DNA from: JBECKS01 sp964557005
GTDB taxonomy: Bacteria; Pseudomonadota; Gammaproteobacteria; Pseudomonadales; JBECKS01
NCBI GenBank assembly: GCA_964557005.1
Contig: CAZKYI010000001.1
Span: 434,001-498,000 of the forward strand
Direction: 5' to 3'
DNA: 64,000 bases
Below are positions 48,839-55,324 of the stretch, one piece after another; position 1 is the first letter of the stretch, and each line of letters begins with the position of its first letter. The translations under genes and the position numbers were made by a program. A model generated the notes under the pieces. The model saw only the letters and a list, made by a program, of their open reading frames with translations. It did not search any database and was not told the origin of the DNA.

Positions 48839-49492
48839 ATGCAACTTGATTATCAAACACTAAAACGACGCCAGCGTAACGAACGTGAACATCACTCTGA
48901 ATCCATCGCTCTGCGCATCCACCGCGCACTAAGCTGGTTGCACCGCGCCGAACAAAGCGAAGACGATGATGGTCGCTTTATCTTCCTGTGGATAGCCTTT
49001 AACGCCGCCTACGCCAATGAACTGGGTAATAACAACATCAGCGAAGGCCAGCAATTCAACGCCTTTTTGAAACGACTGGTGGAACTGGATCAAAACAAAC
49101 GCCTGCACCATCTCATTTGGCAGCAATACACAGGTGCCATTCGTATCCTGCTCGATAACCACTTTGTCTACCAGCCCTTTTGGAACCACCACAACGGCCA
49201 GCCCGATTACAATAACTGGCAGGAAAGTTTTAGCCGCGATAAACAAGCTGCACACAAGGCACTGGCTGCTAACAACACCGGCAAAGTGCTGGGCATTATC
49301 TTCAGCCGCCTGTACACATTGCGTAACCAGTTAGTACACGGTGGTGCTACATGGAACAGCACAGCCAACCGCGAACAACTGCGTGATGGCAACCGCATAC
49401 TGGGTGATATAGTGCCAGTGGTAATACAAATCCTGCTGGATAACACACAGGTACACTGGGGTGATGCCTGTTATCCGGTGGTGAAGCAGTAA
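48839..49492 (+). CDS. HEPN-domain protein (probable RNase)
   Basis: 217 residues from the ATG at 48839, which has AAGGA 8 bp upstream; a longer frame overlapping the transferase gene is less likely. A helical protein whose C-terminal part carries TLRNQLVHGGATWN, the R-x4-H motif (about residues 162-167) of catalytically active HEPN RNases. The N-terminal half (RFIFLWIAFNAAYANEL, about 45-60) matches the entry helices of large HEPN proteins such as ApeA-like families. It follows the transferase gene by 31 bp on the same strand. A role in defence or as a toxin is inferred from motif and context. Confidence 0.72.
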   Translation: MQLDYQTLKRRQRNEREHHSESIALRIHRALSWLHRAEQSEDDDGRFIFLWIAFNAAYANELGNNNISEGQQFNAFLKRLVELDQNKRLHHLIWQQYTGAIRILLDNHFVYQPFWNHHNGQPDYNNWQESFSRDKQAAHKALAANNTGKVLGIIFSRLYTLRNQLVHGGATWNSTANREQLRDGNRILGDIVPVVIQILLDNTQVHWGDACYPVVKQ

Positions 49493-49494
49493 TT

Positions 49495-49525
49495 CAATTT
49501 AATGCGACACAAGTTGTCGCAGCAA
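49495..49525 (-). repeat. Left copy of a 31-bp inverted flanking repeat
   Basis: Read on the minus strand this sequence matches 54654-54684 on the plus strand at 26 of 31 positions. It includes the shared blocks TTGCTGCGACAA, TGTGTCGC and AATTG. Its core is itself a hairpin, GCGACA-CAAGT-TGTCGC (49504-49520). Confidence 0.65.
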
Positions 49526-49710
49526 TGGTGATACTGGAAGCATCTCACTAAAATTAGTCAGTATTGATGCCGCCAGTTCATGTGTAGTAGCCTTGTTCCT
49601 CGAAAGCATGCAGCAAGCAGGCATTTGATAAGAATAAAAAAACAAAAAGCCCGAAAATAAATAAAAAAATCACTTTCCATGAAAAAAATGCCAGTTTTTA
49701 ATACTGCCCA

Positions 49711-49771
49711 GCCAAGCCAGCCAAGCCAGCCAAGCCAGCCAAGCCAGCCAAGCCAGCCAAGCCAGCCAGCC
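49711..49771 (+). repeat. Tandem repeat, unit GCCAAGCCA
   Basis: Six perfect copies of the 9-bp unit GCCAAGCCA (49711-49764) are followed by a truncated unit GCCAGCC. The run has no spacers, so it is a simple tandem repeat, likely length-variable by slippage. It lies between the HEPN gene and the AAA+ gene, outside any convincing gene. Confidence 0.93.
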
Positions 49772-49899
49772 TAAAACCCTCTGTACCCTTCAGCGCAACC
49801 TGCTGTTTCGGGGCAATCATTTCCCATTGGAATTTCATAGTCCGTCACCACAAGGCTGGTGCTGGAAATCTCATGCTCCCCCTTTACACCTGTTAGCAC
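49771..49899 (-). other. Unrecognised 42-codon open frame, possible remnant
   Basis: On the minus strand GTG at 49899 opens 42 codons ending at TAG 49771-49773. The product includes GVKGEHEISS, DYEIPMGNDCPETAGC and ends EGYRGF. There is no clear ribosome-binding site and no family I recognise. The composition is protein-like, so it may be the end of a decayed gene or mobile element, or chance. Confidence 0.25.
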
Positions 49900-50061
49900 T
49901 CACTAGTGGCCAGGTGCTTGCTTGCCTGAAGGAATTCCAAAGGAATGAAGATTGATTGCAGAACATACAAATACTGCCAGCGATGCTGTTTTTTGTCCGA
50001 GTATTGGAAATGCACTTCGTTCTTGAATTAAAAATGATACAGAAGCTAAAGAGGTGGAAAA

Positions 50062-51144
50062 GTGAGTGAAAATAAATTGATTGATAAATGGGAAAACGAT
50101 TTGGAAAAAATGGGCGTTCCTGTTCCCCGTAGTTCCAAAAACCGAGTGCCGCTAGTTCCAGCCGATTTTCCCGATGAAGATAATACGGCGGCGACAATCC
50201 TCAAAAAGGAAGATGCCATGCCTATACCAAAGCCTGAATTGAATGCGAAGCAAGCACGGTTCACACTGAAAGATATTGTGGTTCCTGCATCTACGCGTAA
50301 CGAAATTAACGAATCTTTGGTGAAGGTTAGGTTTCATGAATTGATTTATGGCGAGTGGGGCTTTAATGAAATTGACCCGTCAGGCAAAGGCTGTGTGCTG
50401 AATTTTTATGGCCCACCTGGAACTGGCAAGTCACGCGCGGCAGAAGCATTAGCAGGCGAGTTGCAAATGCCTTTTTTGAAAGTTGATCTGGCTGAACTCG
50501 AAAGCAAATTCATGGGAGAAACAGCTAAAAATTTGAGTGCTATCTTCAAGAGTGCGAGCGAATCTGCTGCTTTAGTATTTTTTGATGAGGCAGATACTGT
50601 ACTTGGAAAACGCCTATCCTCGGTGACACAAGGTGTGGATTCGGAAATCAATCACACTCGCTCCACCATGCTAATAGAGATGGACAACTACAGTGGTGTT
50701 TTAGTGTTTGCTAGCAACTTTCCTGAAAACTACGACTCGGCTTTTCGTCGCCGTATTTCGCATCATATCCGTTTCGACCTGCCTGACTATGAGGCTCGCG
50801 TACAGCTTTGGGACTTGCATTTGCCGACAAAAATTCCACTGGAAACAAATGATCGTGCTGCATTACTGAATTTACTGGCTGAAAAATCTGAAGGTTTTTC
50901 AGGCGGTTATGTACTTCAATCCATGCGCTTGGCATTGCCGATGGCTGTGAACACACAGCAGGTTGAAGAAAGCAAACTGACACACACGCATTTGCTGCAA
51001 GCCATCGAATTGGCTCGGCGTGGAATGAGGGAAGTTGGCAATGGCTCGCAAAGCAAGAGGCTTGAAGATACGCGGGAACTGTTTGGTATCCGTCAGGTAC
51101 AGGAGCCTGCTGATATAGAAATTTTTAATCAATTAGAGGAGTAA
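50062..51144 (+). CDS. AAA+ ATPase, first gene of a Zorya-like operon
   Basis: 360 residues from a GTG at 50062 with AGAGGTGG 5-8 bp upstream. The first ~75 residues are polar and unstructured-looking. The AAA+ core has Walker A GPPGTGKSRAAEALA (about 116-130), a pore-loop-like ESKFMGETAKNL, Walker B ALVFFDEAD (about 170-178), sensor 1 FASNFPENYD and an arginine-finger RRRI. The lid carries SEGFSGGYVLQSM. This is the classic remodelling-ATPase clade (FtsH/katanin/spastin-like), not a helicase or nuclease. The next start lies 5 bp beyond its stop, so the ATPase belongs with the ZorA/ZorB-like pair downstream and may remodel or control it. Confidence 0.85.
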   Translation: MSENKLIDKWENDLEKMGVPVPRSSKNRVPLVPADFPDEDNTAATILKKEDAMPIPKPELNAKQARFTLKDIVVPASTRNEINESLVKVRFHELIYGEWGFNEIDPSGKGCVLNFYGPPGTGKSRAAEALAGELQMPFLKVDLAELESKFMGETAKNLSAIFKSASESAALVFFDEADTVLGKRLSSVTQGVDSEINHTRSTMLIEMDNYSGVLVFASNFPENYDSAFRRRISHHIRFDLPDYEARVQLWDLHLPTKIPLETNDRAALLNLLAEKSEGFSGGYVLQSMRLALPMAVNTQQVEESKLTHTHLLQAIELARRGMREVGNGSQSKRLEDTRELFGIRQVQEPADIEIFNQLEE

Positions 51145-51148
51145 TGAA

Positions 51149-52360
51149 ATGGGCTGGTTCAGTGATGTTGGTAGCTTTGTTAGTTCGGTTGGTAGTGCCA
51201 TTAGCAGTGGTGTTAGAACTGCTATAGGTGCTATGAAGTCAGTTGGCAGTTCAATCATTCGTGGGGCTAAATCAGCCTTGAACTACGTTACCAGTAAGGT
51301 GACAGACTGGAAGAAGTTGTTACTAAGAACAGCTGAAGGTGCGCTAAAGGGAGGTATAGCAGGCTTCAAGATGGAAGGATTTTGGGGTGCCATCGTTGGT
51401 GGACTGAAAGGAGGTGCAGTCTATGGTTATAAAGAATGGAAACGGCAGGCCCGCGAAAAAGAGCAAATCGAAGAAGATCAGCAACGGATTGGCGACGCAC
51501 AGGAGATGGATGCTTTTTCGCAAGATGTTGAGCTTAAGAACTTGTTTGAGGCAATGTCACGCTTTATTCCAAAACTGACACGCCAAGTATCAAACGATGC
51601 ACCTGTGGAAAGTTTTGATGAGTATTTGCGAATTGATATTGCCATGACTTTTATTCGCGATTTGGTGGGCAAGTTGGAAAAAATTCAAGACCCATCTGAA
51701 ATCACAGCGGCCGACAGGCGCATGATTGTCTTGATTGATAAGTTGGTTATGGACTCTGAATTGACCGACATCGAGCTTCAAGAATTTGATGACCTTATTA
51801 AAAAACGTTACGGCAAGAGCTTGTTCCTCATGGGTTCTGAACGGCTATTCGTTTTCTGGAACAATGAAGAGGAGGAAGTTCGTGATGCAGTCGAGTTGAA
51901 GCGGCGAAATCTGACCCGTATAGAGCTTCGTATCAGCGAACTTAAAAACCGAGCAGACTATGCACTGGATTTGGCGCAACAAGAACAAGTTGAACTTGAA
52001 AAAGCGCAAAAAGATGCAGCGCTCACGAAAGGTGAGTATGAGAATGCCAAGAATTATCACCGTAATCTGCGTTTTATCAGTGGTGCTGCAGAAGGGCTGC
52101 TTCAGCAAGCTGAGGCCGATGATATGGGCATGGAAATCAGTGACCGCCAGCGCAAGCGTAACGATAAGACTGGAGTCATTATGGTTAATCTGCAAAGAGA
52201 TATTGATGATATTCGCTCAACGGGTGAAATCCGTCTAAATGCAGCCGATGCCCAGCATATGCAGCTTTATGTGGACAGCCATATGGCAGAGGCGAGTGCC
52301 CGTAAGAAAAAGTTAAAAGAGGAATATGCTAATCAGGTTGAAGTGGGAGTAGCGGGTTGA
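51149..52360 (+). CDS. Unrecognised protein with Gly/Ser-rich amphipathic N-terminus and coiled-coil C-terminus
   Basis: 403 residues. AGAGGAG inside the AAA+ gene end serves as its ribosome site. The first ~95 residues are rich in Gly, Ser, Ala and Val with spaced charges (SVGSAISSGVRTAIG, then GAIVGGLKGGAVYGY), resembling glycine-zipper or membrane-inserting segments. The middle (about 115-235) is helical; an MDSELTDIELQEFDDLIKKR stretch resembles the acidic loop of TerB-like folds, a weak similarity. The C-terminal 150 residues form a charged coiled coil. No enzyme motif is visible. Its stop overlaps the start of the ZorA-like gene (TGATG). Position suggests an effector or a cargo-linking subunit, but this is inference. 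Confidence 0.75.
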   Translation: MGWFSDVGSFVSSVGSAISSGVRTAIGAMKSVGSSIIRGAKSALNYVTSKVTDWKKLLLRTAEGALKGGIAGFKMEGFWGAIVGGLKGGAVYGYKEWKRQAREKEQIEEDQQRIGDAQEMDAFSQDVELKNLFEAMSRFIPKLTRQVSNDAPVESFDEYLRIDIAMTFIRDLVGKLEKIQDPSEITAADRRMIVLIDKLVMDSELTDIELQEFDDLIKKRYGKSLFLMGSERLFVFWNNEEEEVRDAVELKRRNLTRIELRISELKNRADYALDLAQQEQVELEKAQKDAALTKGEYENAKNYHRNLRFISGAAEGLLQQAEADDMGMEISDRQRKRNDKTGVIMVNLQRDIDDIRSTGEIRLNAADAQHMQLYVDSHMAEASARKKKLKEEYANQVEVGVAG

Positions 52361-53496
52361 TGGATATTTGGAATTTTCTCGTTCCTGATACGAGTTTGGA
52401 TTGGTTTTTCTTTATCTTGCTTCTGCTCTGGATGTTCCTTTCACTAGGTTCTGTCCGACTGGCGAGATTAGATATAGATAAGCAGTTGGCAAGTTCGCAC
52501 TTTAAAAACATAAATGCAGGTGTACATGATCTTTCCGTGGCTGTACGAAGCAGATGGGACTTTGCTGTGGACAATGGTCCGGGTGTGGCACTGGTGCTGG
52601 GGCTTTTAGGAACCTTTTTAGGTATTGGTTTAGCCATTCAGCACGGGGCTGAAATTCTTGATAGATTAGGTGATGGTGCATCCGCGACTGACCTGAACCA
52701 AGCCGTTGGTCAACTCAGTCCCATGTTGCAGGAAATTGGGTTGAAATTTCGCAGCAGCACTTGGGGCATCTGTGTGCATATCGCCCTGAGGCTCATCATT
52801 CCGCGTTTGGGCTTGGAGGAGTTTCGCCATCAGGAAATCCTGAAGGAAATGGAAGCCGATGCTTTAGAGAAAAGAAAACTTGAAGAGCAGAACGCAAAGA
52901 ATCTTACTCAGATAAAGGAGCTTGGTGAAAAGAGAGTTAAATATACTGCCAACATGCTTGCTTTGCTCGATAGGCTTGTAAAAGCGCAAGAAGGTTTTGC
53001 TGGCAATGTGGACAAATTGGGTAACACTGTTGAGGAACTGAAAGGCACGATTGTCAATTTCAGCAAGGAAATGGGTAATTCCATTACCGAAATGAATGAT
53101 GGTGTTGGGCAGGCAGTTCACCAAATCAGCAGTTCTGTTGCGGGTTTGCAGGATAGTTTGGCTGTGGAGTTGAAAACCATTGCCAAGGTGACATCCGACT
53201 TGAAGACACACTCATCAACTATGACCACAGTCATCAAGGATCAAAGTCGAGTGTTCGATGAAGTGACTGAAAAAATGCAAACCATTACATCCAACGGTGC
53301 TCAATACGCGACAGGTATTGCTGATTTTGGTGAGGCTTTCACAGAAAAGGGGCAGTTCTCCAAGAAGCTGGATAAGTTGGTAGAAGAAAGCCAATCGTCA
53401 AATAAAGCGATAACTGACAGACTGGATTTGCTCGTACAAAACGGTAATCAGCTTGTTTTGGAATTGCAGCAGCAAGATAAACGGAGAGAAAACTGA
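52360..53496 (+). CDS. ZorA-like MotA/TolQ/ExbB-family membrane protein
   Basis: 378 residues from the ATG at 52360 that overlaps the upstream stop; a TTG at 52357 is the alternative. Hydrophobic segments lie at about 14-34, 73-94 and 133-151. The second contains GPGVALVLGLLGTFLGIGLAI and the third follows EIGLKFRSSTWGICVH, which together match the GxLGTFxGI and TAFxxSxxG pattern of the MotA/ExbB/ZorA superfamily. After residue 155 comes a long cytoplasmic helical tail with repeated heptad-like segments (VDKLGNTVEELKGTIVNF and so on), as in ZorA. It should form a pentameric ion channel stator with the downstream OmpA-domain protein. Confidence 0.82.
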   Translation: MDIWNFLVPDTSLDWFFFILLLLWMFLSLGSVRLARLDIDKQLASSHFKNINAGVHDLSVAVRSRWDFAVDNGPGVALVLGLLGTFLGIGLAIQHGAEILDRLGDGASATDLNQAVGQLSPMLQEIGLKFRSSTWGICVHIALRLIIPRLGLEEFRHQEILKEMEADALEKRKLEEQNAKNLTQIKELGEKRVKYTANMLALLDRLVKAQEGFAGNVDKLGNTVEELKGTIVNFSKEMGNSITEMNDGVGQAVHQISSSVAGLQDSLAVELKTIAKVTSDLKTHSSTMTTVIKDQSRVFDEVTEKMQTITSNGAQYATGIADFGEAFTEKGQFSKKLDKLVEESQSSNKAITDRLDLLVQNGNQLVLELQQQDKRREN

Positions 53497-54125
53497 TGAA
53501 GCACGATGCTCATTCAGAATGGATTTCTATCGGCGATTTCATGGCGGGGATTGTGGGCGTACTGGTTCTTTTTTTTACAATCGCAGTTTTGATTTCAATC
53601 GCTTCCAAGGCTGATATGCAAGCAAAGCGAGTGAGCAAAGTTGAGAAAATTATGGGGGCTGTTGAAAGGAAAATAGAGAATAGCGGACATGGTGGAATTG
53701 ATTTTTTGCCTAGTCAGGGCGTAATCCGATTGAAGGATTCCAGTTTTGCTAAAGGTAGTGCTTGTCTCGACAAGCGCATTCGAGAGGAATTATCCGTAAC
53801 GATAGCCCCGATTATACGACAAGCGATGCTTGAGGATGTGTCGCTTTCTCTCCAGATAGAAGGGCATAGTGATGCAATACCAGTAACAAGTGGCTCGTCC
53901 AATGTGAAGCTCGTTTGTGCACCATTTGATGACAATTACACTTTGTCTGCGGGGCGTGCCCGTGAAGCTAGAAATGCGCTGATGGATAGTTTGGATTCCC
54001 CCGATATTATCAGGCGTATTGCAGTGGTGGGATTTGGGCCAGATAGATTGCTTAATACTGCTTCTCCCGATTCTGCCGAAAACCGGCGCGTCGAAGTTCG
54101 CTTCATTCTCAATGGTGATGAGTAG
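53496..54125 (+). CDS. ZorB-like MotB/OmpA-domain membrane protein
   Basis: 209 residues; its ATG overlaps the ZorA-like stop by 1 bp. The N-terminus WISIGDFMAGIVGVLVLFFT has the aspartate (Asp14) that carries the ion in MotB, ExbD and ZorB, followed by one membrane helix (about 14-36). A helical linker leads to the OmpA-like domain (about 115-207): LSLQIEGHSDAIPV, YTLSAGRAREARNAL, VVGFGPDRLLN and the closing SAENRRVEVRF. The last block is the OmpA peptidoglycan-binding signature. With the ZorA-like protein it should form an ion-driven, cell-wall-anchored motor. Confidence 0.85.
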   Translation: MKHDAHSEWISIGDFMAGIVGVLVLFFTIAVLISIASKADMQAKRVSKVEKIMGAVERKIENSGHGGIDFLPSQGVIRLKDSSFAKGSACLDKRIREELSVTIAPIIRQAMLEDVSLSLQIEGHSDAIPVTSGSSNVKLVCAPFDDNYTLSAGRAREARNALMDSLDSPDIIRRIAVVGFGPDRLLNTASPDSAENRRVEVRFILNGDE

Positions 54126-54133
54126 AGCCTTTT

Positions 54134-54145
54134 ACTTGTGTCGCA
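54134..54145 (+). repeat. Short third copy of the flanking-repeat core
   Basis: ACTTGTGTCGCA is identical to 12 consecutive bases inside the left flanking repeat (minus-strand reading). It lies 9 bp after the ZorB-like stop. It is short enough to be chance, but it occurs exactly at the operon end. Confidence 0.35.
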
Positions 54146-54190
54146 AGCCCCCCACCTGACTGCACCAGACAGAGGGCTTGGTCAAACCAG

Positions 54191-54610
54191 TTATTTCAGC
54201 ATTACACTGTGGCAAATAAAGGCGGGTATATTCAGGAATTTGTATGTTTGTTCCTCTGTATCCACTGGGTCGGCTGGACTGTTTGGCAGTAATGCCGAAG
54301 CTTCCAATTTTGCCTTCAGTTGTTCCAGTTTTTGTTCCAGTTCTGCTATTTCCATTTTTGTTTCCAGTGGTTCCATTTTTTGTGACAGTTCTTCTTCACG
54401 GGTTTCAGCAATTCTTTCTTTTCGCTCATAGTCAGCCAGCAATTTTTCCTCGTGTTCAATGTGTTCATCAAGCGTCATAAACAGTTTGGCAAAGGTGGGT
54501 TTGGAAAGCGCACGATTCAATTGGCGGTAGTTTTCAATGCGTTGCTTACTCACTTGCCAAAGTTCAGAGAAGGTTTCTTTCCAGAGTTGTTGTGGTGATG
54601 CTGTATTCAT
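54191..54610 (-). CDS. Small coiled-coil protein of unknown function
   Basis: 139 residues from the ATG at 54610, which has AGGAG 6-7 bp upstream; the frame extends to 54697 without support. The N-terminal half is helical (PQQLWKETFSELWQVSKQRIENYRQL). The centre (about 60-115) is a strongly charged coiled coil (EHEEKLLADYERKERIAETR, then KMEIAELEQKLEQLKAKLE). No known family. It is convergent with the ZorB-like gene and lies between the short and right copies of the flanking repeat, so it could be cargo of the same island. Confidence 0.68.
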   Translation of the reverse strand: MNTASPQQLWKETFSELWQVSKQRIENYRQLNRALSKPTFAKLFMTLDEHIEHEEKLLADYERKERIAETREEELSQKMEPLETKMEIAELEQKLEQLKAKLEASALLPNSPADPVDTEEQTYKFLNIPAFICHSVMLK

Positions 54611-54653
54611 GGGATTGCTCCTGTGTTTTAAATGGAGCTTGCAGTATAAACGC

Positions 54654-54684
54654 TTGCTGCGACAAGCTGTGTCGCTATGAATTG
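54654..54684 (+). repeat. Right copy of the 31-bp inverted flanking repeat
   Basis: It matches the minus strand of 49495-49525 at 26 of 31 positions. It also has an internal hairpin, GCGACA-AGCTG-TGTCGC (54659-54675). The two copies enclose about 5.1 kb, comprising the AAA+/ZorAB-like operon and the coiled-coil gene. Confidence 0.65.
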
Positions 54685-54713
54685 GGGGGCATCTCAAATT
54701 CTCGCTTGATTCA

Positions 54714-54732
54714 GCTAATCCATTGGATTAGC
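54714..54732. promoter_or_regulatory. Palindromic operator upstream of the HigA/NadS-like antitoxin
   Basis: GCTAATCCATTGGATTAGC is a perfect 19-bp palindrome 8 bp before the toxin-remnant ATG. Perfect palindromes in this place are usual binding sites of the HTH antitoxin that autoregulates the operon. Confidence 0.72.
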
Positions 54733-54740
54733 ATCTGTGC

Positions 54741-54803
54741 ATGCAAACAATTGTGGAACTGGCTCGGATACTGCGTTCGCATTACACAGGTGAAAGGCAA
54801 TGA
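54741..54803 (+). pseudogene. Remnant of a RelE/HigB-like toxin gene
   Basis: An ATG at 54741 opens only 20 codons. They begin MQTIVEL, the characteristic start of HigB/RelE toxins paired with NadS-type antitoxins, and stop at TGA 54801-54803. That stop overlaps the antitoxin ATG as ATGA, the expected TA junction. The middle of the toxin (normally ~100 residues) is missing, so an internal deletion joined its first codons to its last ones. The family call rests on the MQTIVE start, the junction and the partner gene. Confidence 0.55.
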
Positions 54804-55087
54804 GCAAAGCATTTGAAAGTATCAGGCGGGGTCTGGGAGAGGCCATTGAGTTTGCGGAAGGAAAGCCGTCAAAAGCAGTAGTCCATGATTTCGATGCGGT
54901 GGATATCAAACACATTCGCTCAAGAGTGGGCATGACTCAGGAAGAGTTTGCAATAACCTTTGGTATCAGCGTCAGCACATTGCGTCATTGGGAGCGTGGT
55001 GATCGTAGTCCGTCAGGCCCCGCGTTGGTGCTTTTGAATGTCATGGAGAGAGAACCCAAGGCTGTTCTTAGAGCACTGTCTCAATAA
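54800..55087 (+). CDS. HigA/NadS-like HTH antitoxin
   Basis: 95 residues. The N-terminal ~30 residues (SIRRGLGEAIEFAEGK) and the Xre-type helix-turn-helix (IRSRVGMTQEEFAITFGISVSTLRHWERG-RSPSGPA) match NadS/HigA2 antitoxins that follow their toxin gene. The ATG overlaps the stop of the toxin remnant, so the antitoxin is left without a working partner and may act only as a repressor at the palindrome upstream. Confidence 0.85.
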   Translation: MSKAFESIRRGLGEAIEFAEGKPSKAVVHDFDAVDIKHIRSRVGMTQEEFAITFGISVSTLRHWERGDRSPSGPALVLLNVMEREPKAVLRALSQ

Positions 55088-55324
55088 CTAACTCGACAGC
55101 ATCCACTCGTTAGACGCATAAAAGTCAGCATTAGTCTGTTACTCTCGCAACTTTCACCATTCCAAATTAAAAATGTGAACTGGTTTGCAGTCAGGGCTAC
55201 GTTTAACCTTATAGTCTGTACGTTCATCTTAAACAGTTTGATGGTGTAGATTTTACCTAAAAAAACAGGTATAAGTCATTGTATTAAAAGGATTTAAACA
55301 TTCAATTTTGAGGAGATAACCGAG

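Larger units (their letters stand above)
49493..50061. other. Non-coding stretch inside the accessory island
   Basis: 569 bp without a convincing gene. It contains the left flanking inverted repeat (49495-49525), an A-rich stretch (about 49628-49700), the 9-bp tandem repeat (49711-49771), a 42-codon open frame on the minus strand and nested inverted repeats near 49887-49916 (CACCTG...CAGGTG around CACTAGTG). The last ~150 bp should hold the promoter of the AAA+/ZorAB-like operon, but I see no strong -35/-10 pair. Confidence 0.7.

Noticed and set aside
48796..48840. GGCTAACAACGC after the transferase gene, similar to the start of a gene-cassette recombination site
   Set aside because: No complementary GTTRRRY end follows before the HEPN start; most likely chance.
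49711..49771. Regular repeats that could suggest a CRISPR array
   Set aside because: The units are contiguous 9-mers with no spacers and there are no cas genes nearby; it is a simple tandem repeat.
50006..50040. TTGGAA plus an A-rich hexamer as promoter of the AAA+/ZorAB-like operon
   Set aside because: The -10 candidates match the consensus poorly at every allowed spacing; the region is AT-rich and such matches are expected by chance.
55088..55124. GTTAGAC at 55109-55115 after CTAAC, reminiscent of an integron attC site
   Set aside because: No matching RYYYAAC box at the right distance, the element would be too short, and there is no integrase gene or second site in the window.
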